A stretch of 64,000 nt of DNA from NCBI RefSeq assembly GCF_017873175.1, contig NZ_JAGGJW010000013.1, forward strand, positions 62,001-126,000, in the 5' to 3' direction. Both the position numbers and the translations under genes were made by a program. The DNA is from Neorhizobium petrolearium (lineage in GTDB: Bacteria; Pseudomonadota; Alphaproteobacteria; Rhizobiales; Rhizobiaceae). Positions 34,695 through 43,318 of this stretch are shown in pieces. Below the pieces are notes generated by a model that saw only the letters and a list, made by a program, of their open reading frames with translations, made no database searches and was not told the DNA's origin. Position 1 is the stretch's first letter; each line of letters opens with the position of its first letter.

Positions 34695-36272
34695 ATGACG
34701 GCATATGATGCGGTGGTGATTGGGGCAGGTCATAATGGGCTTGCGAGCGCCATTCATCTCGCCGCACGAGGCTGGTCGGTAGCCGTCATAGAAGGCAAGC
34801 AGGACCCGGGGGGCGCCGTGAAGACAGGTGATTTCACGCTGCCGGGATTCAGGCACGATCTCGCGGCCATGAATCTGTCGATGTTCGCCGGTTCGCCGTT
34901 CTTTGCGACATATAAAGGCGAACTGATCGCGCACGGGCTCGGCTTGGTACCCGCCAAACGCTGTTTCTCGAGTGTCTTCAGAGACGGCACCCATCTCGGG
35001 GTCTCGACCGATCTCGAAGAGACGGTCGGGGCGATCGAGTCGATCTCGTCGCAGGACGCGGCGGCATGGCGAGAGCTCTTCGCCGAATTCGGCTCGAACG
35101 CTCCGCATATCTTCGGGTTGCTTGGTTCGCCCATGCCGTCGCTTGCTGCGGCGAAAGTGCTCTGGAAGGCTTGGCGTGAAAAGGGCACTGGCTGGCTTTA
35201 TGACACGGCACGCATGCTGCTCGCTTCACCTCGCGATTTCCTCGATGCCCGCTTCCAAAATGACAAGGTCAAAGCGATGATGAGTGCCTGGGGCTTGCAC
35301 CTCGATTTTGCGCCGGATGTCGCCGGTGGAGCGCTGTTCCCGTATCTCGAAAGCATGGCGAACCAGGCTTTTGGCATGGTGATCGGCCAAGGCGGCGCCG
35401 ATACGATCATAAAAGCCATGACTGGATTGCTGCAGGCAAAAGGCGGCGAACTGATGCTCGGCAGGCCAGTTGAGCGGGTCGAGATGTCGAATCGCACAGC
35501 AACAGGTGTCAAGCTGGCAGACGGCCGGGTGATTTCCGCCCGCAAGGCGGTCATTTCCAACGTCCATCCGAGACTGCTGTTCGGAAAGCTGGTCGATGCC
35601 GATCCGGCCCGGGAGTCATTCGATCGCAAGGTCGAGAGATTCCGTGCCGGGCCGGGCACGATGTTGATCCATCTGGCAATGGATGGCCTGCCGGACTGGA
35701 AAGCCGGCGAGGCATTGAAGGACTTTGCCTATGTGCACGTGGCGCCGGACCTGGCGATGATGTCGCGGGTCTATTCGGAGGCTATGGCAGGCTTGTTGCC
35801 GACTGAACCGGCGCTGGTGGTCGGCCAGCCCACGGCGTTCGATCCCTCGCGCGCGCCGGAGGGCAAGCATGTGCTCTGGGTGCAGGTTCGCGTACTGCCG
35901 GCGGAGATTCGCGGCGATGCTTCCGGCACGATTGCGGGGACCGACTGGGATGAGGTGAAGGAAGCCTATGCCGATCGGGTGCTGGATATTCTGGAAGGCT
36001 ATGCCCCTGGTACGAAGGCGAAAATCCTCGGCCGCGCAGTGTTCTCCCCGCTTGATCTCGAAAGGGAGAACCCGAACCTGATTGGCGGCGACAATCTTTC
36101 CGGCAGTCATCATCTCGACCAGAATTTCCTGTTCCGGCCGGTTGCCGGTTATTCTCGTTACAAAACGCCGGTGAAGTCGCTCTATATCTGCGGCGCCGCG
36201 ACCTGGCCGGGTGCGGGAACTGGGGCTGGATCGGGATTCATGCTGGCCAAGATGCTGGCCGGCAAAGGCTGA
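34695..36272 (+). CDS. Phytoene-dehydrogenase-like FAD oxidoreductase (paralogue)
   Basis: A 525-residue flavoprotein, VVIGAGHNGLASAIHLAARG at the N-terminus and GAATWPGAGTGAGSGFMLAK at the end. It shares conserved blocks with the protein at 31939-33528 (FDPSRAPEGKHVLWVQV; NLIGGD). The pair flank the isatin-hydrolase-like gene and each has its own MarR neighbour, so they may act on related substrates in the same pathway. Function is unknown beyond FAD-dependent oxidation. The start at 34695 follows CAGGGGAACGGCG. Confidence 0.75.
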   Translation: MTAYDAVVIGAGHNGLASAIHLAARGWSVAVIEGKQDPGGAVKTGDFTLPGFRHDLAAMNLSMFAGSPFFATYKGELIAHGLGLVPAKRCFSSVFRDGTHLGVSTDLEETVGAIESISSQDAAAWRELFAEFGSNAPHIFGLLGSPMPSLAAAKVLWKAWREKGTGWLYDTARMLLASPRDFLDARFQNDKVKAMMSAWGLHLDFAPDVAGGALFPYLESMANQAFGMVIGQGGADTIIKAMTGLLQAKGGELMLGRPVERVEMSNRTATGVKLADGRVISARKAVISNVHPRLLFGKLVDADPARESFDRKVERFRAGPGTMLIHLAMDGLPDWKAGEALKDFAYVHVAPDLAMMSRVYSEAMAGLLPTEPALVVGQPTAFDPSRAPEGKHVLWVQVRVLPAEIRGDASGTIAGTDWDEVKEAYADRVLDILEGYAPGTKAKILGRAVFSPLDLERENPNLIGGDNLSGSHHLDQNFLFRPVAGYSRYKTPVKSLYICGAATWPGAGTGAGSGFMLAKMLAGKG

Positions 36273-36317
36273 CGATTCCTTTGACATTTCAAATATCAGC
36301 TTCTAGAGCTTGGTCGA

Positions 36318-36854
36318 GTGAAAGAGGCTATATTGGGAATGGCAGAAGCGGACGCAATCAATGTCGACTTGGAGATTATCGTCCATGGCGTGCAGGGGCG
36401 TTCCAAGCCGGAATTGCGTCTCTGGCTGCGCATGTTGTCTACGACCAAACTGATTTCGCAGGAAATCCGCCGGCGGCTTCGGGCCGAGTTCGGCGCCACG
36501 CTGCCGCAATTCGATCTGATGGCACAGCTCTATCGTGAGAAGGACGGGCTCCGCCTAGGTGAACTTTCCAAGCGCACGATGGTCACGAATGGCAATGTCA
36601 CTGGTCTGGTCGAACGGCTGGAGGCAGATGGCTACATCCAGCGGTTGACGCCGGATGCCGACCGGCGCGTTACCGTCGCGAAGCTCACCGACAGTGGTAC
36701 GATATTCTTTGCTACGATGGCCGCCGCGCATGAGCGCTGGCTACAGGAGATGATGGCGGACGTCGATCCTCGCATGATCTCGGGGCTTTGGTCGGAAATC
36801 GGGGCAGTCAAAGTCTCGGCCAGCAATCATCTCTCGGGCGCGGCCTTCGAATAG
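36318..36854 (+). CDS. MarR-family transcriptional regulator
   Basis: A 178-residue MarR protein with the winged helix at about 60-125 (LPQFDLMAQLYREKDGLRLG, NGNVTGLVERLEADGYIQRL, DRRVTVAKLTDSG). The frame begins with a GTG at 36318; an ATG at 36339 (MAEADAI) is an alternative, and neither has a strong ribosome site. A TTGACA at 36280-36285 lies just upstream and may be its -35 box. It converges on the amino-acid permease with a 2-base gap. It is the likely partner regulator of the FAD oxidoreductase upstream. Confidence 0.86.
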   Translation: MKEAILGMAEADAINVDLEIIVHGVQGRSKPELRLWLRMLSTTKLISQEIRRRLRAEFGATLPQFDLMAQLYREKDGLRLGELSKRTMVTNGNVTGLVERLEADGYIQRLTPDADRRVTVAKLTDSGTIFFATMAAAHERWLQEMMADVDPRMISGLWSEIGAVKVSASNHLSGAAFE

Positions 36855-36856
36855 CT

Positions 36857-37531
36857 TTACCGCTTCTTTTCCTTGCTGAATTTCTTTTCGAGCAGATTCA
36901 CCAACCGCACCATCGGCCAAAGAAAGGCGATGTAGATCAGGGCTGCGCCGATCAGCGGCGTCGGGTTGGCATATAGCGCCTGCGCATCCAGGCCCTCCTT
37001 CATCAACTCTGCCAGAGCCACCGTGGAGGCAAGCGATGTGTCTTTGAACATCGAGACGCAGTTGTTGGTGGTCGGCGGGATGACGATGCGAACCGCCTGC
37101 GGCAATACGACTTTGCGGAGGGTTACGATGAAGGAGAGACCGAGAGCCGCGGCGGCTTCGAACTGGCCCTTCGGAATGCTCTCGATGCCGGAACGGAAAA
37201 CCTCGGCCATGTAGGCGGCCATGACAATCGTGAAGGCCAATATCGCGCAGGTCCATGATGACAGGCGGATGCCGATGAAAGGCAATGCGAAATAGATCAG
37301 CATCAGCACGACCAACATGGGCGTCGCACGGAAGATGTCGATATAGAAAACGGTGGCATAGCGTAGCGGTTTCGGCCCGTAGAGGCGCAGCAAGCCGATC
37401 ACGAGGCCGCAGGGAATGCCGAAGCCGATACCGGCAATTCCGAGCAGAAAGGTGTTCACCAGCCCGCGCAGCAACGCCGGAAACGCATCGCCGAGAACCC
37501 CGAGATTGAAGAACGTATCGAGGAGGGTCAT
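36857..37531 (-). CDS. Polar amino acid ABC transporter permease
   Basis: A 224-residue HisM/GlnP-type permease with five hydrophobic helices and the EAA coupling loop EAAAALGLSFIVTLRKVVLPQAVRI. It follows its binding protein (37601-38404) after a hairpin. No GlnQ-type ATPase lies beside it or anywhere else in the window, so the ATPase must come from another locus. Alternatively the module depends on a shared ATPase. Confidence 0.9.
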   Translation of the reverse strand: MTLLDTFFNLGVLGDAFPALLRGLVNTFLLGIAGIGFGIPCGLVIGLLRLYGPKPLRYATVFYIDIFRATPMLVVLMLIYFALPFIGIRLSSWTCAILAFTIVMAAYMAEVFRSGIESIPKGQFEAAAALGLSFIVTLRKVVLPQAVRIVIPPTTNNCVSMFKDTSLASTVALAELMKEGLDAQALYANPTPLIGAALIYIAFLWPMVRLVNLLEKKFSKEKKR

Positions 37532-37548
37532 GTCCGTCTCTCACGAAA

Positions 37549-37572
37549 ATGCCGGCCGTTTCCGGCCGGCAT
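37549..37572 (-). terminator. Intercistronic hairpin, binding protein / permease
   Basis: A 10-bp perfect stem (ATGCCGGCCG) with loop TTTC (plus-strand reading), followed on the minus strand by TTTTC. It sits between the binding-protein stop and the permease start and probably terminates part of the transcripts or protects the upstream message. Confidence 0.6.
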
Positions 37573-37600
37573 GGATGGAATTTGTTCGATGGAAGCCAGC

Positions 37601-38404
37601 TTAAGGCTTCGGCAGCGGCTGTTCAGTGGCAGTGGCGGAGTCTGCGGCGGGATCGGTGCCGAACCATTTCTTGTGAATGGCGATGAGGGTGCCATCCTTC
37701 TTCATTGCGGTAAGCGCATCGTTCGCCTTGCCGAGCAGCGGATGATCCTTGGTCATCATCAGGCCGTATTGCTCCCCGGTTTTGATGCGGACCTTGACCA
37801 CGAGGTCTTTCATCTTAAGGAAAGCATATTCCATACCCGGCACGTCGCTCACGGCGGCATCAGCACGACCGGCGGAAAGATCCATCAGCAAGTCCTGCTG
37901 GGCGTTATAGCTCTTGATGTCACTGATTCCGTATTTTTTCTTATTTTCCTTGGCCCATTTGTCGCCGGTGGAGCCGGCGAGAACACCGACGACCTTATCC
38001 TTGAGATCCTCGACCGCGGCAAGCTTGGCCTCTTTGCGGGTGGCGATGCCCATGTCGGAATCATAGTAGGGCTGGGTGAAGGATTGGCTGCCGAGGCGTT
38101 CCTTGGTGATCGTGATCGAGGAGATTGCCACGTCGATGCGCTTGGAGGCCGTCGCGGCGAAGAGCGCCTGGAAGCCGAGGTCGGAAATCTCGACCGTCAT
38201 GCCGAGGCGTTTTGCCACTTCATTGACGATGTCGACTTCGAAGCCTTCGAACTTGCCGTCGGCGGTCTTGTATTCGAAGGGCGGGTTGCTCGGATAGGAG
38301 CCAACGACGAGCGCTTCGGCCGAAGCAAAGCCAGCGCCGGCGATGAACAGGGTTGTTGCGCCCGCAATGCCTATAAAGGCGCGGCGAAAAAAGGGCATGA
38401 TCAT
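37601..38404 (-). CDS. Polar amino acid-type ABC solute-binding protein
   Basis: A 267-residue family 3 binding protein. The signal peptide from MIMPFFRRAFIG runs to FASA-EA. The mature protein shows NPPFEYKTADGKFEGFEVDI, LFAATASKRIDVAISSITIT and VGVLAGSTGDKWA. It should bind a polar amino acid or a related small zwitterion. The frame reaches 38530, but the ATGs at 38404 and 38398 follow GAGGGAA and place the leader correctly. Its 368-base upstream gap, shared with the EthD-like gene, carries two copies of the TTnAA dyad. Confidence 0.88.
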   Translation of the reverse strand: MIMPFFRRAFIGIAGATTLFIAGAGFASAEALVVGSYPSNPPFEYKTADGKFEGFEVDIVNEVAKRLGMTVEISDLGFQALFAATASKRIDVAISSITITKERLGSQSFTQPYYDSDMGIATRKEAKLAAVEDLKDKVVGVLAGSTGDKWAKENKKKYGISDIKSYNAQQDLLMDLSAGRADAAVSDVPGMEYAFLKMKDLVVKVRIKTGEQYGLMMTKDHPLLGKANDALTAMKKDGTLIAIHKKWFGTDPAADSATATEQPLPKP

Positions 38405-38595
38405 GGATTTCGTTCCCTCTGGTTTTGACCGGGAGTGTTCTCCGCCGGACCGGATACGGTTTTTTCTTGTCGTCGATAAATGGAATAAACGAAGCGAGCT
38501 CTCCCCAAGAGCAATCCGGCAGCGTTTCATATCCTTGTTTATGGCGCGAATGAGCGGATCGTGCTCGAAAACCCGGCGAGTTTCAAGCGAAAAGA

Positions 38596-38607
38596 TTGAA
38601 GCTTAAA
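38596..38607. promoter_or_regulatory. TTnAA-N2-TTAAA operator candidate
   Basis: TTGAAGCTTAAA, an exact fit to the shared dyad, in the divergent region between the amino-acid binding protein and the EthD-like gene. Confidence 0.55.
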
Positions 38608-38656
38608 TCATATAAGATCCAACCGATTTTCGGACAGAAATCGGGCTGCGAAATAG

Positions 38657-38668
38657 TTTAGGTTTAAA
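38657..38668. promoter_or_regulatory. TTnAA-N2-TTAAA operator candidate (one mismatch)
   Basis: TTTAGGTTTAAA, 61 bases from the neighbouring copy. One fixed position differs (G for A). Confidence 0.45.
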
Positions 38669-38772
38669 GCTTGTTTTTTCCCTCTGCCGGTTTGATAGTC
38701 GAGCATTGACAGAGAAGCTGAGGCCGCGCCGCATGCGTTGCGACCTCACAATGTAGCAGGGAAAGTCCAACC

Positions 38773-39477
38773 ATGCGTTTTGCATATTTCGCCTTTTTCG
38801 AGAATGTGGACGGAAGCCAGCTCGGGGTGAGCAAGGCGGATGCCGAGACCGTCGCCGAAATTATCAAGCTGACGCCCGGCCTCACCTCGGCCAATCTCTA
38901 TACACCCGAGGTCACGAGGGACATGTATAACAAGGATGAGCAGTCTCCTGTCTTCGGCATGCAGCTTTATTTCAACGAGCTCACAGAGCTCGAAAAGGCG
39001 ATGGCGCCGACAGGCCACCTGCAGCAGCTTGCAGCATCGGGCGTGCTTGCGAGTATCCGCGGGGCGAAGGCGACGCAACAGGCAATGTATGCCCGGCATT
39101 TTCCGGTCGATGACGACAAGCTCGATATTGAGAAGAACGGAAATCCCTGTTCCTACGTTGTGCATTATACGGGACCGGCCGAGGACCTGAACGTCTGGAT
39201 GCATCACTATGTCAGCCATCATCCGCAGGTCATGCGCACTTTCCCGGGCATCAGGCAGATCGAGGTCCTGTCGCGCATCGACTGGTGCGGCTTCCTGCCG
39301 TGGGAGCGGGTCAACCACATGCAACGCAACCGGGTGATGTTTGACAGCCAGGTGGCATTGCAGGCGGCGCTGCAATCACCGGCGCGCGTTGCCATGCGCG
39401 AAGATTTCAAGACCTTCCCGCCCTTCGACGGCGGCAATTCCCACTACCCGATGGAGACCAGGATCATTGTTCCGTAA
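38773..39477 (+). CDS. EthD-like / dimeric alpha-beta barrel protein of unknown function
   Basis: A 234-residue soluble protein that I cannot place firmly. It begins MRFAYFAFFENVDG and has two halves of similar layout. The second (SYVVHYTGPAEDLNVWMHHYVSHHPQVMRTFPGIRQIEV) resembles the EthD-type ferredoxin-like fold often found with aromatic degradation genes. Other histidine-rich runs (HHYVSHHP) could bind metal or form an active site. The start has only a distant AGGGA. It stands alone between two ABC transporters, with two TTnAA dyads upstream, so it probably belongs to the same regulon. Confidence 0.55.
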   Translation: MRFAYFAFFENVDGSQLGVSKADAETVAEIIKLTPGLTSANLYTPEVTRDMYNKDEQSPVFGMQLYFNELTELEKAMAPTGHLQQLAASGVLASIRGAKATQQAMYARHFPVDDDKLDIEKNGNPCSYVVHYTGPAEDLNVWMHHYVSHHPQVMRTFPGIRQIEVLSRIDWCGFLPWERVNHMQRNRVMFDSQVALQAALQSPARVAMREDFKTFPPFDGGNSHYPMETRIIVP

Positions 39478-39507
39478 AGCGCGGTTCCGCCGGACCCGAA
39501 GAATGAA

Positions 39508-41364
39508 TTACTCGACCTGATATCCTGCTTCTGCCAAAACCGGCGACCATTCCAAATTGACGTCATCCGGAGGTACTGCGGCAAGCAGGCTGCGGGTATA
39601 AGCATGCTTCGGATCGGCGAAGACGGTTTCCGTTCTGCCGCTTTCGACGACTTCCCCACGATACATGACCATGACCCGGTCGCAGAGGTAACGGACGACG
39701 GAAAGGTCATGGCTGATGAACAGCATCGAAAAGCCGTGCTCATCGCGCAGCTTCAGGAGAAGGTCGAGAAGCTGGGCCTGGACCGAGACGTCGAGGCCGG
39801 AGACGATCTCGTCGGCAACGAGGATGCGCGGCAAAGTACAGAGGGCGCGGGCGATGTTGACACGCTGCTTCTGGCCTCCGGAAAGCTGGGAGGGGAAACG
39901 CATGGCCGCGTCGGGCGGCAGGCCGATCTCCTTCAGAAGTTCGGCGGCGCGATTCATGCGTTCGAGCGAGCTGTTGTGCAGGCCATTGGCCTCGTTCGCC
40001 TGAGTGACGATGCTGCCGATGCGCCTGCGCGGATTGAGCGCCGATTGCGGATCCTGGAACACCATCTGGATATATTCGCGGCGATAGGCTTTCTCCGCAT
40101 TGCCGTTGGTCGTCACATCGCGGCCGGCAAGTGTGATCCTGCCTTCGGTCGGTGTGTCGAGGCCGACGACGAGGCGGGCGAGAGAGCTCTTGCCGCTGCC
40201 GCTTTCGCCGACAATTCCCACGAATTCGCCTTCGCCGAGGGTAAAGTCGACGCTGTTCACGGCCTTGAAGCTGCTGCGCCTGGCAAACGGGCTCCAAGCG
40301 GTCGTATAGGCCTTGGTGAGTTTTTCGCCGTTGAGGTGGATTTTCGTCGAGGCGATCTCACGGCCGGGGGCTAGAAGCGGCGGCATGATCTCCGGCGTCT
40401 TTTCGGTGCGGATGCAGGCGGCGATATGGTTCGGGCCGATGTCGGCGAGCGGCGGTTCGCTCTCGGTGCAGGCTTCGACGGCGTTTGGGCAGCGTGACGC
40501 GAAACGGCAACCCTTAAGCTCCTTCAGCACGCGCAAGCCCGGCATGCGCTCGGGCAGAATGAACAGGCCGCGGCGCGGGCCACTGATCGTGGGATTGGCA
40601 AGCTGCAGACAGCGCGTGTAAGGATGCGCCGGTGCCGAAAAGAGCTGTTTGGCGGGACCGCGTTCGGCCGGACGGCCTGCATATAGCACCATGATCTCGT
40701 CGCTGATCTGGGAGGCGAGGCGGAGGTCATGGGTGATGAAGATAACCGCCGTGCCGTCGCGCTTTTGCATCTCGGCTATCAGCTTGACGATACGCGCTTG
40801 GATCGTCACGTCGAGTGCGGTCGTCGGTTCGTCGGCAATGAGCAGGCGGGGCCGGCTGGCAAAGGCCATGGCGATCAGAATGCGCTGACACATGCCGCCG
40901 GAAAGCTGATGCGGGTATTTTTCCAGCAGTGCCGAGCCATGCGGCAGGTGTACCGACTCGAATTCCTTCAGTGCTCGCTCGCGCCAGGTCTCGCCGGGGG
41001 CGAGGCCGATGCGCAGAAGGTGCTCCTTCATCTGCTGGCCGACGCTCAAGACCGGGTTGAGGCCGGAGAGCGGCTCCTGCGGTATGAAGGCGATGTCACG
41101 GCCGAGAAGGTTCCGGCGGCGTTCCGCCACCATGCTCACCAGATCCTCGCCATCGAATTCCAGCGTGCCCCTGGTGACCGCAAAACCTTTCGGAAGGTAT
41201 TGCGAGATGGTGCGGCCGATCATCGATTTGCCGGCGCCGGATTCACCCACGAGGCCGAGGACCTTGCCTGGTTCCAGCGAGAAGTTGAGGTCTGTCAAGA
41301 CCGGAAAGCTTTCCTTGCCGCCGAGCGATTCAACGCAGAGACCTTGTGCGGAGAGAATGGCCAT
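39508..41364 (-). CDS. Fused double ATPase of a peptide-type ABC transporter (DppD-DppF fusion)
   Basis: A 618-residue protein with two complete ATPase domains. Domain 1 has GESGAGKSM, LSGGMCQR and LLIADEPTTALD. The linker near 300 carries the CRFASRCPNAVEAC cysteine cluster of peptide transporters. Domain 2 has GESGSGKSS, LSGGQKQR and ILVADEIVSGLD. GsiA of the glutathione importer has the same fused layout. It serves the permeases at 41366-43247, which are separated from it and each other by one-base gaps. The first two transporters in the window keep the two ATPases separate, so this is a different subgroup. Confidence 0.92.
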   Translation of the reverse strand: MAILSAQGLCVESLGGKESFPVLTDLNFSLEPGKVLGLVGESGAGKSMIGRTISQYLPKGFAVTRGTLEFDGEDLVSMVAERRRNLLGRDIAFIPQEPLSGLNPVLSVGQQMKEHLLRIGLAPGETWRERALKEFESVHLPHGSALLEKYPHQLSGGMCQRILIAMAFASRPRLLIADEPTTALDVTIQARIVKLIAEMQKRDGTAVIFITHDLRLASQISDEIMVLYAGRPAERGPAKQLFSAPAHPYTRCLQLANPTISGPRRGLFILPERMPGLRVLKELKGCRFASRCPNAVEACTESEPPLADIGPNHIAACIRTEKTPEIMPPLLAPGREIASTKIHLNGEKLTKAYTTAWSPFARRSSFKAVNSVDFTLGEGEFVGIVGESGSGKSSLARLVVGLDTPTEGRITLAGRDVTTNGNAEKAYRREYIQMVFQDPQSALNPRRRIGSIVTQANEANGLHNSSLERMNRAAELLKEIGLPPDAAMRFPSQLSGGQKQRVNIARALCTLPRILVADEIVSGLDVSVQAQLLDLLLKLRDEHGFSMLFISHDLSVVRYLCDRVMVMYRGEVVESGRTETVFADPKHAYTRSLLAAVPPDDVNLEWSPVLAEAGYQVE

Positions 41365-41365
41365 A

Positions 41366-42223
41366 TCAGGTGCGCTCCGTCTGCGTCAGGCGCGTGTCGA
41401 GCGTGCGGCGGAGCCCATCGCCCAGGATGTTGAAACCGAAGACTGCGAAGAAGATCGCAAAAATCGGCGCGATCAGGTTGAACGGTGCTTCATAGATATT
41501 CTGGCGGGCATCGGCGATCATCTGACCCCAGGCGGGGGTTTCCGAACCAACGCTCATGCCGACGAAGGAAAGGATCGCCTCGACGATGACGGCGACACCC
41601 ATTTCGAGGCTCATGAGGGTAATCAAAAGTGGCAATGTGCCCGGCAGTATCTCACGGGTAATGGTGCGCCAATGTGAGAAGCCGACAAGTTGGGCAGCTG
41701 CGACATAGTCGCGGCGTCGCAGCACGATCACCTCGCTTCTGAGTACGCGACAGAAGCGGGTCCAGTCGACGAGGATGATTGCCAGCACAACGTTGCGAAG
41801 GCCGGTGCCGAGGCCGACCATGAGGATCAGCGACAGGATGACCGGCGGAAAGGAGAGCCAGATTTCAACGACGCGGCCGATCAGCCAATCCACCCAGCCG
41901 CCGAAGTAGCCGGCGACATGGGCGAAGATCGCGCCGATGATCATGGCGCCGACCGATGCGGTGAAGGCGACCGTGAGGGCCACGCGGGCGCCAAAGATCA
42001 GGCGAGAGAGAATACAGCGGCCAAGGCTGTCGGTGCCGAGCGGAAACATCGGGTCCCCGCCATCGGCCCAGGCGGGCGGCGTGAGGATGGCGAGAAGGTT
42101 CTGCTCGTTCGGATCATTCGGCGCGAGATAGGGCGCGAAGACGGCGCAGACGCCGAGGATGGAGATAATGACAAGGCCGGTCTGAACGCGGCCGGATTTC
42201 AGCCAGAGGGGAAGCGGTTGCAT
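41366..42223 (-). CDS. Oligopeptide-type ABC transporter permease (DppC-like)
   Basis: A 285-residue permease with the family loop FPLGTDSLGRCILSRLIFGA and the coupling loop AAQLVGFSHWRTITREILPG. It is more similar by eye to the DppC-like protein at 19697-20593 than to the one at 4395-5339 (shared VLRSEVIVL/VVRAETLAQ region and SFVGMSVGSETPAWG versus SFVGLSVSSDTPTWG). The start is one base after the DppB stop. Confidence 0.9.
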   Translation of the reverse strand: MQPLPLWLKSGRVQTGLVIISILGVCAVFAPYLAPNDPNEQNLLAILTPPAWADGGDPMFPLGTDSLGRCILSRLIFGARVALTVAFTASVGAMIIGAIFAHVAGYFGGWVDWLIGRVVEIWLSFPPVILSLILMVGLGTGLRNVVLAIILVDWTRFCRVLRSEVIVLRRRDYVAAAQLVGFSHWRTITREILPGTLPLLITLMSLEMGVAVIVEAILSFVGMSVGSETPAWGQMIADARQNIYEAPFNLIAPIFAIFFAVFGFNILGDGLRRTLDTRLTQTERT

Positions 42224-42224
42224 G

Positions 42225-43247
42225 TCAGCGCATCCTCAGTTTCGGGTTGAGGATCAGGTAGAGACTATCGACCACGATGCTGATCACCAGAACCGCGATG
42301 CAATAGGTGAGACCCGCCCCCTGGATGATCGGCAGGTCGGCGTTGCGAATAGCATCAACCATCAGATTGCCCATGCCCGGATAGGAATAGATGATCTCGA
42401 CAAGCAACGTGCCTCCAAAGAGGAAACCGAACTGGACACCCATGAGGCTCAGTGTAGGCAGGATGGCGTTCTTCAATCCGTGCCGGATCAGGATACGTTT
42501 CTCCGAAAGCCCGCGCAGGCGCGCCTGCTGGATATAGTCGTCCTGATACGCGTCGAGCAGGCTGGAGCGCAGCACGCGCATCAGGGAGGGAGAAAGCGCT
42601 ATGCCGAGCGCGAGACAGGGTAGAATCATATGCTCCAGCGCGTTAAAGAAGGTCGAGATATTGCCGGTGATCAGGCTGTCGATCAGCAGGAAGCCTGTGA
42701 CAACTGGCCGTTCAAAACCGGGGCTCAGCCGCCCTGTGAAGGGCAGAATCTCGAAGAAGACCCCGAAAATCAGGAGCAGGAAAAGGCTCCAGAGGAACTC
42801 TGGTAGAGAGAGCAGCAGTATGGAGATGAAATCCATCACGGCTTCGGCGCGGGTGCCGCGCACGTAAAAAAGGAACAAGCCGCCGGCAAGGCCGAAGACG
42901 GTAGCGACCATCATGGCGATGACGGCAAGCTCGATCGTGGCCGGCAGCGTGCTGCCGATCAACGATGTCACATCCTGGCGGAAATGGATGGAACGGCCGA
43001 TATCGCCATGCAGGAGTTGGTTCAGCCAGATGCCGTATTGTTCGTAGAGAGGCCGGTCGAGCCTCATTTCCGTACGCATGGCCTCGATCTCCTGGACCGT
43101 GGCATTCGGCGGTAGCGACATGGCGGCCGGATCGACCGGTAGGATGCGCAGGATGCAGAAGAGAAGCGCGGAAACAACGAGAAGGATCGGTATCGCGGTC
43201 AGCACGCGCTTTACCAGCAAATTGGCAATGGTCGCAAACATGCGCAT
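42225..43247 (-). CDS. Oligopeptide-type ABC transporter permease (DppB-like)
   Basis: A 340-residue permease with six membrane segments (VLTAIPILLVVSALLFCIL at the N-terminus) and the coupling loop ARLRGLSEKRILIRHGLKN. Two in-frame ATGs (43247 and 43241) follow a weak GGGG. It is the second gene of the operon, after a terminator-like hairpin behind the binding-protein gene. Confidence 0.9.
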   Translation of the reverse strand: MRMFATIANLLVKRVLTAIPILLVVSALLFCILRILPVDPAAMSLPPNATVQEIEAMRTEMRLDRPLYEQYGIWLNQLLHGDIGRSIHFRQDVTSLIGSTLPATIELAVIAMMVATVFGLAGGLFLFYVRGTRAEAVMDFISILLLSLPEFLWSLFLLLIFGVFFEILPFTGRLSPGFERPVVTGFLLIDSLITGNISTFFNALEHMILPCLALGIALSPSLMRVLRSSLLDAYQDDYIQQARLRGLSEKRILIRHGLKNAILPTLSLMGVQFGFLFGGTLLVEIIYSYPGMGNLMVDAIRNADLPIIQGAGLTYCIAVLVISIVVDSLYLILNPKLRMR

Positions 43248-43272
43248 GCCCCGTATTACGATATCAGGAAAA

Positions 43273-43296
43273 GGGGGCCGGACAGGCCCGGACCCC
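43273..43296 (-). terminator. Attenuator-like hairpin after the third binding protein
   Basis: Eight GC pairs with one mismatch around a six-base loop, followed by TTTT on the minus strand. It lies between the binding-protein stop (43319) and the permease start (43247), so it would keep permease levels below those of the binding protein. Confidence 0.55.
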
Positions 43297-43318
43297 GAAC
43301 AGTTTCATCAGGCCGGCA

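Larger units (their letters stand above)
38405..38772. other. 368-bp divergent region with two operator candidates
   Basis: Between the binding protein (minus) and the EthD-like gene (plus). It contains the dyads at 38596-38607 and 38657-38668, 61 bases apart (about six helical turns), consistent with paired binding. A TTGACA at 38706-38711 has no good -10 partner. No gene is seen. Confidence 0.7.

Noticed and set aside
31939..36272. Carotenoid desaturase genes
   Set aside because: The FAD proteins belong to the broad phytoene-dehydrogenase-like family, but no phytoene synthase or GGPP synthase is nearby and the neighbours are MarR and cyclase genes.
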